Shown: positions 12,303 through 25,118, counted from the first letter of the stretch. The stretch: DNA of 64,000 nt from Trichuris trichiura (GCA_037903355.1 JBAJFE010000005.1:4464001-4528000), one strand, 5' to 3'. Notes: generated from the letters alone by a model not told the origin. Numbers and translations: made by a program.

Positions 12303-14494
12303 CCGCGGGTTGCCTTGCTTCGAAAGCAACCAATGGAAAAGGCACGCATGAGAAACGTCGTATGCAAATTGTAGAATTAAGTCTACTCGGTCCGAATGAA
12401 CGCAAGTCCATCAATGGACTTTTCACTTATCGCGACAAAAATATGATACAGCTAAGCTCAGTGTTGCGAAAAAGGACAATGGATTTTTGTTCATTCACTC
12501 AGACTGGATTACTAATCTGCGCTGAGTAAAAGCCTAAGCCTAATAAGGAAGTGCGAAAAACGGTATGTCGCCGCCTTAGGAATCGACAACGGCAGATGCA
12601 ATAGACAGCAGACGGACTTAAGTCAGTTAGGTGATACAATAAAGGTTGAAGCCAAAAATAGGGCGACATGCCGGTCCAAACGCCCCGGCGAATCCCAACG
12701 GAGCTTGCGGAGTTTAGCAGCCACAATAATACGCTTCGTTTATGGCAAAAGGAGAAAAATGATAGGCACCCACCATCTGCTGTCAATTTTTGCTCTCTTA
12801 CAAACGTCGACGACCTAGTCGGCATGGCAAGCATGAACTATACGCGCAGTAGGAAAAAAAGGTCGCCATTGCGGAAAACTCGTATTAAAAGTAAATAGAA
12901 ATAAGTCCTGCTCCATTTTAGGACATTCAACAAACTTTGCCGCATTCCGCAACGACTTGTCAACAACAATTACGCAGAATTTCTTCGCGTGGCAAAGCTT
13001 CAATGACATTCGCCGTAAGTGAAAGCCAAAAAAGGAAACAATTTGCATAAACTCTACGCGCGGCGGCGAAACGGCCCTTACGCGAGTGGAAGCAACAAAA
13101 TAAGAAAGATTCGCGGCAAACTAATTGCGCGCTAAAGGGAAAGCAAAATGCAACAATGTTAGCCGGTAGAAATATTTAAATTTCTGCAGGAATATCCGAA
13201 ATTTCAATTTTACTATCGGAATTTCGGCAATTCTCGTTGCAAATAAAGAGCGCAAATTTTATGCCCGTGCATATGCCGTATAGCGTAAGATTTGGCGAGC
13301 TAACTACCACCCCGCGCTGCATTTTGCAATACGAAACTTTTCCTATACAAAGTCACGTGACATGTGACGAAGTTCGCAAACCGGCAATACCGATTAGCAG
13401 AGGAAAACGTACGAAGAAAAAATGTTCTTTCGGCCCAGGGCAAACCTGACTTCCTTTTTCGTCAAGGATTGACCTTTCGCGAGTACGACAGGACGGCTTC
13501 GTGACGTTACCGTCCGTTGGAAACAATACCTACGCGAAGAAGACATTTCCTTTGGCCTGCAAAGGAGAATACAAACTGAATTTTGGTTAATACGCGTAAC
13601 GAACACTTTCCCTACTCTCTACTTAATCAAAAGCGAACTTTGAAAAACGACATACGCAAATTATGAACTATTACGAGCATACTTGGAAACGAACGCCAAT
13701 TGGCAAGCAATTGCAGCTTTGAAACGCGAATAGCCATTGGTCAATTAAGATTGTTTTTAGCAGGGGATCATTGAGCAATAATTCGGCATTACAAAACTGA
13801 CTAAAGAAAGCGTAGCGTGGCGTGGCGCAGTTCCTTACAAGGTTTTGCTGGCACGAAAAAAAGTCGTTGAACCTCTTTTTTGCAACGAGACGCTAACTTG
13901 TGAAAATTATTTTTGCGCAACTTGAAAGGGTAACTATTTTACAAAAAAAAGATTATTTACACACTATGCTTAAGATAAGGCGCGACACGAAGACCAGTTT
14001 TTGTTGTTTAAAAAAAAGTAACACTTTCGAGGCTTGTCACGAGCTCGCAGTCTTTGGGCAATATCATTTGCATAACATTTATATAAACGCCCTGTAGCAG
14101 CAACTGCTCAATCGACACGACAACAACGCCGACCTAATGAACATGAATAAATTATGCAGCGAAGTGCAACGCTTCGGTGGTGGCGCAAAAAATGGCAATC
14201 CCGAATGATCGGCGCCTTTTCGACGCCCGTATGGCAGTTCGGACAAAGGTTCCTATTGGAATGGCGTCCCGGACCAATGCAAAGGATCAACATCGAAGCG
14301 GAGGGCCAAATGCAAACGTTGAGACAACTAAAGCTAGTTGGTTGGGGTGGAATTTGCCAGAGAAGAAAAAGAGAAAACGACCAACTTTCCTATTTTAGGC
14401 CGTACGACCATTGCCCTCCATAAGCCTACGACCAAACGAAACGGGGCAAAAGACCACTTGAGCAAACATCTCTACGCAGTGCAAACATGACGCT
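12303..14494. other. Intergenic, no gene seen
   Basis: This follows the Ly6-type gene and probably begins with its 3' UTR. Frames on both strands overlap without any recognisable domain. Nothing else stands out. Confidence 0.35.
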
Positions 14495-15319
14495 GGTCAA
14501 CCCGATAATCTACAGTTGGAAAGTAATGGACAACGCCTAGCTGACCATTGCAGCATGCAAAAGCGAGCCCTTGACCCCGCTTGGCCTCCGTGACCGCAAA
14601 GGAATTGTACTTTTTCCAATGCTCACCTCCCGGTTGGACAAGTCGAGAATGCGCCACCAAAAGGGCTATGTTACGCGCTGCTCCCCTTTTAATCGTGGGA
14701 AAAGCGAAAGACAACGACGATGACCCCACTTTGACCTGTAATGTTGGCGTTCCCAATTGCGTAAACGACCGGATGGGGTCGGAGGGCGCCGACAGAAACC
14801 TCCAACATCAGGTCAGGTCAATGCAGGTCAGTTGCAGTCAAGTGGTCAGTTGTCAACGAAAATTTCAGGCCAACCATGCGGAAAAGGTTCGGACCGCGCC
14901 ATCACCTGCGATAAAGCAAACCCGTCCTTCTCCTTCAGCTTGGCTAACAGGCGCCCTTCCATAATCTCATTCGACACGGACACACAGAGCAATGGCACAG
15001 CTGTGCTTCACCCTGTTGCATTGAACGTTCGGGTCGAATGACGACCCGCTAACCAATGACAGAGAAGAAGCAACACACGCAGAGTGGGTATATATGTGCA
15101 GTCACATGAGGTCAAGAGTTCAGCACCGGCCAAAGCCAGCTCTTCCAATGACCAATGGTCAACCTAGTACGCTTTTCTCCATCAAGAAAATTCGTCGACG
15201 ATTAGACATCTGTTGCACTCGTCCGGCTGTTGCGCCTGAGAGCATGCATGGTTCCTTCATGCTTTGGCGTTGATCTCATACGAGGTCATTCGGATGCTTT
15301 CTTTCAACCAGAAATGACC
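14495..15319. promoter_or_regulatory. Dense cluster of GGTCA nuclear-receptor half-sites
   Basis: Fifteen GGTCA/TGACC pentamers start at 14495, 14542, 14572, 14591, 14722, 14733, 14811, 14816, 14826, 14844, 15110, 15149, 15157, 15284 and 15315. About two would be expected by chance in 825 bases. The centre contains AGGTCA at 14815-14820 and 14825-14830, spaced as a direct repeat with four bases between (DR4). AGGTCA is the core half-site of many nuclear hormone receptors. The cluster lies about 2.3-3.1 kb upstream of the bZIP gene and could be a distal enhancer for it; this link is inference. Confidence 0.45.
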
Positions 15320-17600
15320 GCAGCCGCCGCCGATGACTGCTCAAGACGACTTTTTCTACTCGATGCTCACCAACGCCAAGCAAGCCGACCTCCGTTGCTC
15401 AACATTTACTCAGGTAAACTTTTTCGTCACCTTTTAAGGGGGACGGGAGAGCCTCCAACCTATACTTATTAATTCAAAGTAGCAAAACGTGCGTTGCCAA
15501 CTTGGGAATGGTACGAATTTGAAATTATTCTTCAACGGGGTTGTCTCCGTTTGCAAAAATGGAGAGAAAGTTACAGACGCGCGGCACGTGACTTGATCGA
15601 AAAGGGGGGAACACCTAAAAGAGGCCTTTTTCGATTACGTCTATGACGGTCACACTGACGGGGCGCAACCGGTACTGCGGTTGCGTTGCCGAAAATTGCA
15701 GCCGACCGAGAACGGACGAACCGCGTAACCAATTGGACAAGTCTTCAAAAGTGGTCGTCGTCGTTGTCCTTGCTCTCCTTTACCGCCGCTGCCGCCGCCG
15801 TACAAGCGTTGATAGTTGCCAAAAGTAAGCCCTAGAAAACGGGTCGTTCGATGCAATCGAAGACCGACTTTCCGCCTTTGCGACCAGTTTTTTGCTCCCC
15901 ATCCGACCGGTTTACCCGTAGTCATCGAAGAAAGTGAAAGCTGTACTACACAACTACAGCTGCAATAAAGGAGGCGACCTGACGCATCGGTCTTCATTGG
16001 GGCCCAACGCAAGCGGTAACCGACAGCCGGAGTTGCAAAGCATACAAAAATAGGGCTTCAATCGGTCTACGAACCCGTTGCGAGCCGAATCGAGGAAAAA
16101 AAAGAGAAAAGGTCCAATTGGCAAACCACCACGGGCGCATACCGCCTTTCGTTCAAGATCGACAGTTGCACATTTTGCGCTTTGGAAAGACCGATCGACC
16201 GCGTGTATATAGGCTCGTTGTGCACCATTTGTCCTTACTGCCTAAAGCCGAACCGGACGGGTCTCTATCTATGCGCGGCCGCGACAACATCGGCATTTAT
16301 TAAATTCAGGGAACAGACGATAAATTATGCAAGCGTACTGGAGCCGGAAAACAGGCTTGTCCCATCCCTTCCGCTGACATTGCGGAAAAAGAGAGAGAGA
16401 CAGAGACAACTGTCGATGGACCAAAGCATCTCTGCTTAAAAATATAGAGTAGTTGGGCTCATGCCGGCAGGCAGCCCTTTGATAGCACGAATAAACAGTA
16501 GGCAATGCATTATGGTGTTTACGCAAAAGTCGGCCACCTTCAGGCGACCGTCCGGGCCAAAATTCGGACAAGGAAAACCGCCTGGTTGGCGCGACACGTG
16601 GCCGGCGAAGGCGAAAGGACGCCTCGGGGAAGGCGAGTGGAAAGGGGCCAAATTTCGCAGATTTTTGACGTCGACCTTTACGCCAGCTGCTGTCACGGCG
16701 GCGCGGCACTTCACCGAATGGTAAACCGGACGCGCCTCCGGTTGTTCTCCTATGTACCACCTAAACCGGCGCTGTACCACACACTTTAATCGTCGTCGTC
16801 CCACGACGTTAGCCAACGACATACGAAATGCGGTGAGAAAATATCCGACGATCGACAATTTTTTTTTTACGCAGCGACGCCAAAAGTCAGCGAGTAGAAA
16901 TGACGTGGAACCTTGCCGTGGGCGCTCTCTGTGCGCTGTCGCTTATCGAGCCGACTTGTTTAAATTCGCACGAGCCGACGACCGTTTTCAGTTATGCAAC
17001 GGACATATTGTCATAAGAGAATCCGGTAGAGAGAGAGCAACAGCTGCTACTGCTGCCATTGCACTGCGTCCTTATTCTTCTTCTTCTTCTCCTCCTTCTC
17101 GTTCTCTCTTCAAGGTCCCTTCGGTCCGGTAGAGCGCCCTTGCGCTAATTTCCATAATGCATCTATTTCTGTTGGTAACACTTGACAGCTGCTGCTGCTG
17201 CTTCTGTCGGAGATATGCGTTAAAAAGCGCAATCCTTTGGTGCATTAGTCATCTCGACCAACTGACTACGTCTCACCTCTGACGACGGTCGGTCGAAGGT
17301 TGGATTTTTGTCATCAATGACGAATCATTAATCGTCCCTCCTGACGGCACGCCGTCAAATGATGGTCAACGCTAGTGGCGCTATCTTTTTTGCATATTCA
17401 ACCAATGGTTTATCGAGAGGGATAGGCGCACGTGCCTTTTTTTCCCGCTTCGATAGTAGAGACAGCGTCGTATAAAAGAGAGGGTTCCTTGAAGCGCGCG
17501 CGAATCGAGTGCATGACACACTTGGACCAACTGGTTGCATTTGGGTAACCCATTTTTAGGGGCTACACAGTAACAAGCGTTAAATCGCCGCTGGTCGTCG
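15320..17600. other. Upstream region of the bZIP gene
   Basis: This stretch is relatively GC-rich, with overlapping long frames on several strands. None has a recognisable domain; the length of the frames follows from the base composition. It probably contains the promoter and 5' UTR of the bZIP gene, including short CTT, GCT and GA repeats at about 17025-17110 and 17190-17205. Confidence 0.4.
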
Positions 17601-19629
17601 ATGGAAGAAGTTCCGGCAGCCAACAGCAGCGACAAGTCGGCAACGGGCGACCAATCGTCGCCATCGGCGGCCGTTACCAATACTGATAACAACAGCCCGT
17701 CGACGACGACGGCCCGCCGCTCTACGCCGCCGTTATCGAAAGTGAAGACTGAACCAGCGGAGACGGTCGCTTTCAACGAAGGCGCTGTCAAAAATTGCAA
17801 TACAGCATCGCGCAACTCGACCGAAGCTTCAATGAATCGACCCCAAGTGAAAAATGAGGAGTCGACGTTGCGCGACGACTCTGCCGACTGCGATAGTGGA
17901 AATGAGCCTCACTTAGCCACCACCACCACCACCGATTCGGCTTCATCCGCAACGCCTCTCAATTTGTCGGTTAAGAAGCGACGAACCGACTCGACCCCCC
18001 AAACGACAAAGGATCGTTGCCTTCTTCATCAACGGTCCGCATTTGAAACGGTGGGGCGAAATGGGCCCATGATAGGTACGCCGGCTAGTAGCGCCCTTTC
18101 GATGGCTTTGTCGTCAACACCGTCGCCTTACGTGCTCAATCGTTTGCTGCCTTTTTCATTTTTGTCAACGGCACCACCGTGCGGTGGGCCCAACGACATT
18201 GACATGAGAACACCAAACGACCATCGACCGTCAAGTCAGGATATGCTACTTGGAAGCTATTTTGGCGTCTCGCCAACCGGCAAGCATCAAAGACCATTCA
18301 AAGCGTACAATCCGATGGATCCCATGTCGGCGCTGCAGGTGAGTTGCTACAAAAGGGGCCATTTGGGCCCCACCCGTTCGGCGCGGCACGTCGCCCTGCC
18401 TAAGGGACCCACGCTCTGATTGACATCCGTTTGGGAGAGAGGACTGGTCCGGCAGGGCGCTCGCACGTTAAAAGTGCGCCAAACAGAGCGTACCCTTGCC
18501 AACCGCTCCGAGTAGAGAGAAGAATCGAGGCGGCCCCCCATCTCTTTTGAGGTAGAACGCGCGTAGGCGACCACCCCGCGATGAGTTTTGAAAAAAGAAA
18601 AACTAGTTTTGCATGCTAATTAAGGATAGCACCCTCTTGCTCGCCCGATGGGCAATCATATTGTATTCTTTGCAGATAAGCGGATTGAATCTACCGTTAC
18701 GTCATGGTAATGGAACCAACTTGATGCCAAAGGGTACATCGTCATCATCGTCGAATGGGAAAACTTTATCAACGGCTCAGTACTTGACCGATCAGCTATT
18801 GCAGCCTTATCGCCAATATTTGCAACAAATGCAACAAGCATCATCTACGCCGAATCCGTTGTCGCCATTGTCCACCTGCAGCATCAGCAGTACGGGTTTG
18901 AGCGGATCGGCGGCGGCGGTTCGCGAAAAGCGCGGTGACCATACGTGTAATAGTAACAATAACGAGGAGGATAGTAGCGGTAGTAGTCCGTCAAGGTCAG
19001 TTTCGCTGCCACAGTCGACGCCCACTTCCACTTCGTGCAAACAGCAGCATTCGCCTAAGCAGACCAACGGAGCAGCGCCAATAACTCCGTCACCTCCCGA
19101 AGTGACCTCGACATCTCATCCGCATACGGAAAGTCATCATCATCATCATAATAATAATCATCACGTCAATTGTCGTCAACTGCTGGCCGGTAGGTGCTTG
19201 ACGTCTACCTCACCGTCCGGGTCGGATACGGGTGCCAGCAGCGGAGGTATGAATAGCTCGACAAGTCCGGTCACTTCCGAAGAGCCAATTGATCGTCCCA
19301 GGGAATCAAACAACATTGGAGAAAGCCAAAGTGATCGGTCCAAATTGATCAACGGAAATAGCAGCGAAGCGGCAATAATGGCAACGCAAGATATGAGCCG
19401 TCGAAAGGGTCGCGTTTTGCCGGAAACGTTGAAGGACGAAGCTTACTGGGAACGAAGAAGGAAAAACAACGAAGCGGCCAAACGGTCTCGAGACGCTCGT
19501 CGAGCAAAAGAGGACGAAATCGCCGTCCGGGCAGCGTTGCTTGAACAAGAGAATATGCGCTTACGCATAGAGGTTGCCGCTTTGAAAGCCGAAACGGAAA
19601 AGCTGCGCCAAATGTTGCTAAAAGGATGA
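17601..19629 (+). CDS. PAR/giant/CES-2-type bZIP transcription factor
   Basis: Exons 17601-18338 and 18676-19629 join in phase 0 to give 563 residues. The last 76 residues are the bZIP: a [20 protein letters not shown] entry with the basic region [13 protein letters not shown], then a leucine zipper. This arrangement is shared by PAR-bZIP factors (HLF/TEF/Pdp1), Drosophila giant and nematode CES-2/ATF-2. The long N-terminal part is low complexity (Ser, Thr, Asn, a His/Asn run). It contains PLNLS at residues 119-123, a CtBP-type corepressor motif, and VKTE near 48-51 and VKNE near 83-86, which fit the sumoylation consensus. These suggest a nuclear repressor. A likely AATAAA lies at 20060. Confidence 0.9.
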
Positions 19630-21164
19630 ACACGTTCGCCATTGAGCGCAAGTCAGTTTTCTCCTTTTCATCTTCAACTTACACAATAATAATAGTAATA
19701 ATAGTAGTAGATATAATGTACGCTACGCGTGGATTTTTGGAATTGTGAAAAACGCCCCCTTATTTTGTTTATTTCGTTAGTTGCCGTCGTTGTGTACGTA
19801 GCCCGCCTGGAGGATAGTGCAATATGAAATTTCTTCAAGTCAATGTGCCACAGCGGCAGCGGCGGCGGCCCTTTGGGCTAAACATTTTTGTGTCGCTTTA
19901 GCTTTAGTCGACTAGTGGTCACACGTGCCCGCTTTTCCCTTTACCCACAACCGAAAATGTACGCGTGTCTCATCTTCTTTCTCCTTTCAGTCGTTCGTCC
20001 TACGCTGGTCCATTTTTGTAATGTGAAAATTGCTAAAGCGGGTTTCCGTCCTTCTCGCCAATAAACAACCGTTTTGCACCGGCGGCGCCGTGTAGCGGCA
20101 ACCTGTTGCGCGCTTCGTGTTGCATCAACGAGATTTCAGGGACGCAGCCTTGGCCCAATTCGATCTTTTACAGGTGCGCCTCGACGGTGATCCGCGGTGC
20201 TCAATTTACAGAGAAAGGGATTCGCTTGAACAAAATGGAACAAGGCGAACAGGACGAGTCCTGCTACTGCTGCTGGTAGCAGCTTGGCGTCTCTGGCAAC
20301 CAAAAAAGGATTGAACAGCTCGAAAAAGCGACAAGTTTTGCTCATGACATCACTGCGCAACTTGTTACGCATTCAAATCGCTTTTGCGTACAAGCAACCA
20401 TGTGCTTGTTACGCAATTTGAATATTTGAAATAAGCGATTAGAGATATACGAGCTTTCTTCAATCCGCAGTTAGCTTACAACATTTTCAACGCGTTTAAG
20501 TGTTTGGTTGGAGAAAATGAAAAGACGGCCGGCCGTATTTGCAACAAACGAATTCTCGAACGCAAAACGGTCCGTCGTTGGGCAGTTGACGACGCATCTG
20601 TTGGAACGATAGATCAACGAGCACCATATGGTGACGGTGAGAGGCCCGGCCGAAGGCCCGAGCAAGTTTTTTCTCTATGCAAAAAGTGGCTCGTCGCAAC
20701 TGCGGCAAAAACGTCTCTTGCCAACGGTCGCCAACGGGAACAGGAACCGACAATCGCTGGGTGGAATGGCACAAGCTAAGCGGAAAAGAACCGGCTGTTT
20801 CGACCAGAAGCAGAAGGCATTTATAACTATTTTTTGTGACGCACCCAAACAGCTCTACCGATGCGGCACTGCCGACTTGCGTCTTTTTACGACGACGACG
20901 ATGCATACTTTCCACCCAATCCACTCTAATCAAATAAGCTGCTTCATCAAGTTGAACAGTTTCCGTCGGCTGCTTATTGCCGTAGGGAAAAAAAGACGTC
21001 ATTTAACGGCCGGTCGATTGTACGCTACTAACACCCTTTTGCCCTATCATTGACGCCTAACAACGCCGCGCAACCACGTCGGCAGCGTTTTAAAAAAGAG
21101 TTGGCCAATTGAAAAAGAGCGAATACACAACTAATTGTTTCTTTAACAATAATATTCGAACCTT
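19630..21164. other. 3' UTR of bZIP gene and intergenic
   Basis: The first 430 bases up to the AATAAA at 20060 are probably the bZIP 3' UTR, with TAATAG-type short repeats near 19685. No further gene is recognisable before 21165. Confidence 0.4.
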
Positions 21165-21935
21165 ATGTCGTTTGCCCCAAGTGAAATTATTTTTATGAAA
21201 AAAAATCAACGAAACATCCGCCAGCTGATCAACGCGGGAAAAAAGTTGGCCGAACAAATTGCTCGCAAACCTAAGAGAAGCTTTGAGGAGAACAAAAACA
21301 ACTGGCAAATGCGTAAAGTACAGGTAAGGTAGGAGAACCAATAGCTTTTTTACATTACCAACTGCGTATCTGGTCAAGCAAGAGCGGCAAAATATTGCGC
21401 GGCCCTTTTCGCCTAAGGAAGTAAAGCCGAGCCCGAGCTCAGCCCCATTACGTAAGCTGTTACAACACTTAGCGTTTTCTGGACTATTGAATTAACGTAT
21501 ACGCGTTTAACGCAACACAATTAATGAAAGTCACATTTAAGCGTTTTACGTCGAGTCAACAAGCAAATGATTCTGGCTGTTCGCCTTAGCCGTGCATGGC
21601 TGCACATTTTGGCAGAAATGTTGTTTTTGTTTACAATAAACCTTTCAAAACTAGTTTCGACGAATAAACAACAGAAACTACTGGACGCTGACGACTTACG
21701 TTCGCTAAAGGACAAGTTTTCGTAAGTAGTGCATACTGTATAAAGATGTGCAAGTACTTCAACTGAGAGCGATTGAAAAAACGCGAAACGTACTTTCAAC
21801 GCGCTCAGAACTAGTGGAATAAAATTATTGCCGCTACTGCTTTTTTGGAATAAGTGCTTTAAAAACGTTAGAAAATTTTTCGAACAAACGACTAACGAAT
21901 GTCGAACCTTTAGGGAAAGAGGAGCGAAAGACTAA
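21165..21935 (+). CDS. Predicted small basic protein, 75 aa
   Basis: Three short exons (21165-21323, 21675-21721, 21914-21935) have good donors (GTAAGG, GTAAGT), CAG and TAG acceptors, and matching phases. The product starts MSFAPSEIIFMKKNQRN and is basic and helical throughout, with RQLINAGKKLAEQIA and a C-terminal DDLRSLKDKF. I recognise no family. The case rests on splice-site quality and protein-like composition only. It ends 130 bases from the 3' end of C1D on the other strand, a tail-to-tail arrangement. Confidence 0.45.
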
Positions 21936-22064
21936 AGCCAACGGGCGCCCCAAAGGATATTTTGCCTAAGCTAAGAGAGAAGCAAATGCCCTTACCAAGC
22001 GAAAAGATTTTTTTTTCAAATTTAAAACGCTACTAACCTGCACATCACAAGGAAGAGAAGGCAT

Positions 22065-23093
22065 CTATTCAACCATCGTTGACGATGTTGCTGGCTGATT
22101 ATCAGAAGATGAATTGGACAATTCATCATCATCATCTTCTTCTTCGAATTCTTTCTCTTCTGCTTCGCTTGACTTTGAATATTCCCTCTTACGCGAATCA
22201 TGTCTCTGATTGTTCCCGCCTGACTAAAATAGACTTTTGGTGACAAACAAAAATTTCGAACTTTGCTATAAACACAAAATTGAAATTACTTCTTTAAAAA
22301 AAACGACTGTGCCCTATATTTATTAGAATGAGCCCCTACCTATCAGTAATCGAACAAATAGCGTTTATGTATTACAAGAGCAATATTCCCAACAAAAGTA
22401 CTTTTAAATACATCCTGCGTAGCAGATACATTCACTTTTCGTGTATTGAAACAAACCAAGCGCTTACGGCATCATCGGGAAGTAAATCATATTCGCTGTT
22501 TAGCAAGATACAGTAAGTTTTCGGCTAGCAATGATGCCATCAAGAAAGAGAAGAAAAAAGTTTTTGTATATGCTTACAGTTGCGTATTCTGTCGATTTCA
22601 AGCTCCAAAGATCGTGTTGTATTAACCGTTTCGCCGCTGCCGCGTCAATCTTTGGTCCTTTACCGCGCAGCTCGATTTCCTTGATAACATTCAGCTTCTG
22701 CTTTATGTTATTCTAAACACAACCGGTACTAAACTCAATTTTGCCCATAGATTATGTCCTTACAAGTTCTTTCATAATGGGATGTTTCGCGGCGTCGCAA
22801 TTTTGCAATCTGAGTTGACCTGAAAGCGCAGTCTGAAATTGACAAAGCGACCAAGCGACGCTTACACCAGAATAGAGCATTCACTACGTACATCAGTTCA
22901 ACGTTCGTACGAGCATTTTGCAAGTTCGACTGCTAAATTTGGAAACTTGAAGTCAACAAAGATTTCGAGAAACGAATACCTCCGTCATGCGGTCGACGAA
23001 CGGCTTTTCCGTATAACGCTGCACTAGTTCTTGTAGCTCATCGACCATTTTGTGCAAGTCAACGTATTTGTCGATTCGCGAATTTTCATCCAT
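22065..23093 (-). CDS. C1D: Nuclear nucleic acid-binding protein C1D
   Basis: Seven exons on the minus strand: 23093-22980, 22929-22866, 22819-22764, 22712-22578, 22524-22468, 22414-22376, 22223-22065. Phases agree and the total is 207 residues. The Sas10/Utp3/C1D domain covers about residues 10-125, with NVELMYVVNALFW, then KHPIMKEL, then AAAAKRLIQHDLW, each matching human C1D in order. C1D (yeast Rrp47/Lrp1) is a cofactor of the nuclear exosome exonuclease Rrp6 in RNA processing. The protein is longer than human C1D (141 aa) because of a C-terminal tail whose last 52 residues are very acidic (FEEEDDDDELSNSSS). Exons 5 and 6 (19 and 13 codons) are the least certain. Confidence 0.85.
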
Positions 23094-23533
23094 AGTAACA
23101 AATTACCAGAAACAAATTACCGCTACACGGAACAAAGAAAGTCAGTTGCCAACTTGCTACAGGAAAATGATTTGCAGGTACATTCTAAGTGAAACTTAAC
23201 TTGGCTCATCTTAAGTGTTTATACCAAGTAAAATAAGCCGACAAAGACGACTAAGTCAAGAATTATTTTTATTATTACGCTGATGAGATAGCTGATGCGT
23301 TATCAATTAATTTTAAGTGCTCTGTCACTCCGACGGGAAACAAAAATTTTCTGTTCATTTAAACGAAAAAACCGGAACTAATTTTTAAAAAATGTTAAAA
23401 GCAGTTCGATTTTTAAGTTTTTTATGTGCAAGGTAACGTCATAAGCGACTATCGACTTTATTGGAACTTGCGCATCGTTTAGGGATACGACGCATGGCTT
23501 TAAGGGGCGCTGTTGAGTTTGTTGCGTAGTGAT
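23094..23533. promoter_or_regulatory. Shared 440-bp promoter region, C1D / aftiphilin
   Basis: The start codons of C1D (minus) and the aftiphilin-like gene (plus) face away from each other across 440 bases. The interval should hold both promoters. No TATA box or named motif is clear. Confidence 0.4.
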
Positions 23534-25118
23534 ATGGAGCCGGGTCCGAGTAAAGTTAAAAGCCGCGATTGTGATACGTTCAGTGCCTTTTCCTGCGTTC
23601 AAATCAAAGATACGAGTGCCAAGCCAGAAAAAGCCGGTAATTACGATGAAGATTTTGGAGACTTTGCTATTGCCACATCAACTTGCAACGCCGAAGGAGA
23701 CTTATGGGCTCCAACAAATGAAGCGAAGTCGTCTTCGACCAGTTGGGCAGACTTTCATACTGCTTTGTACCCATCGTCTTCTAGTTCGCGGGACAATTTG
23801 CTGAATGTTGTAAGTTTTAACAACTTGTTGCTTTGCAAATATTTGTACGCGAACTGTACGCGACAGCTCTGTGTCGAGTTTTCTAAAATTTATCAACGGT
23901 TCATTCCTAGTTTTGTAGGACGTCTTTTTATTCTTGAGCCACTTTCGTTTACCAAAACAGCCGCTCTTGCCGTGACGTTAACTTAAAGATGACAAATGGT
24001 AAATTCAATGGAGCATTAATTGTCCGCATTACGTAGCGGCATTTGTACGTCATACTTCTGACGCTGCTTTTATTTTTCCGGCGCAATTCTTGACGACGAC
24101 ATTTTGTCGTTTTCGCTGACACCCTTTCACATTTCATTTCTTCCTTGTTTGGCACAACTTGCTGAGCAACCTCGTTTTGTAGAATAGCCTAATCGATCAG
24201 TTCGACCGGTTGGTTTGTGCCTCATTTCCCGACGTTGCGTCTGGTTCGCAAGGACCAAGGATTGTTCGACAACTGGAAACACTCGCGACATTGTTGCGTG
24301 AAAACAACGCAGAAGTTGACGGTTTACCAGCATCTGAAAGGTGCTTTTGAAAAAACGCTTTCCTGTAACCTTTTCTTAAAGGTCGCTTATTCAGCTCCGT
24401 TGCGCAAAAATTGTGGCAGTCACTTCGTTCCGTAGAAGAAGCAATGGCGCTTCAATTTAAATGGAATGACTCGTTGTTGTATTCTATCTATCTAACAACG
24501 CTTGGCATGAATATGCAATTGGTAGGCGCCGCGTGGAGGGGTACTGTAGATTTTTAAAATTTTAAAAAGATTTTCAGGCACAAACAACAAAGTGTCCTTA
24601 TCCAGCCTTTGCTGCCCAACTTACTCAGGCGTCTTTGAAACCTGAAAAGTGTTCGGATGCTGCACCTATTTCGCCTGTACTTACCGCGCCTACTTCGTCC
24701 ATCGATTCTTCTTTTACGGGCGTTAACCCGGCTGCAGTCCTCTTAAATCCTCCAGTGAACAAAGACTTGTCCATTGTTTCTCCTCCAAAAACAGGTTTTT
24801 ACTTCGTATCGTAGGATGAGCTTGGTTGACGTGTCGTTTCGTGTAGGAAGCAAGGAGGCAAACTCGTTTCCGCTGGATATTTTTTCATTGTCCATTGACG
24901 AAGCGATGTCGGCGACAAAGCCAACTTGGCAGGAAGATCTTGAACAATTGGGTCTGATGGAGAAAAGTACCAATCAAAAATCGAACTTTCAACCATTGTC
25001 AAACGGAACAATTGGAGCAGCGACGAAATGCGTTCCAAAATCGACCGTTAATGTTTTACCCGTTTTACCACCTCCACCGGCAGGAATGTTAATTAGGCAC
25101 AAGCTTGAACCAAAGTGA
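23534..25118 (+). CDS. Aftiphilin-like clathrin/AP-1 accessory protein
   Basis: Exons are 23534-23809, 24183-24340, 24395-24521, 24578-24754 and 24795-25118, about 353 residues. The N-terminal exon contains acidic-aromatic adaptor-binding motifs: DEDFGDF and, later, SWADF. The third exon encodes KLWQSLRSVEEAMALQFKW then LTTLGMNMQL, resembling the conserved block of aftiphilin/gamma-synergin C-terminal regions. Aftiphilin works at the trans-Golgi network and endosomes with AP-1, p200 and gamma-synergin. The 40-nt fourth intron (24755-24794) is short. If retained, translation stops about 20 codons later with a different tail, so two C-termini are possible. Family placement rests on motifs and one block. 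It is transcribed divergently from C1D. Confidence 0.65.

Noticed and set aside
16269..16858. Overlapping frames up to 163 codons on both strands
   Set aside because: The GC-rich composition keeps several frames open at once; there is no domain and no good splice context.
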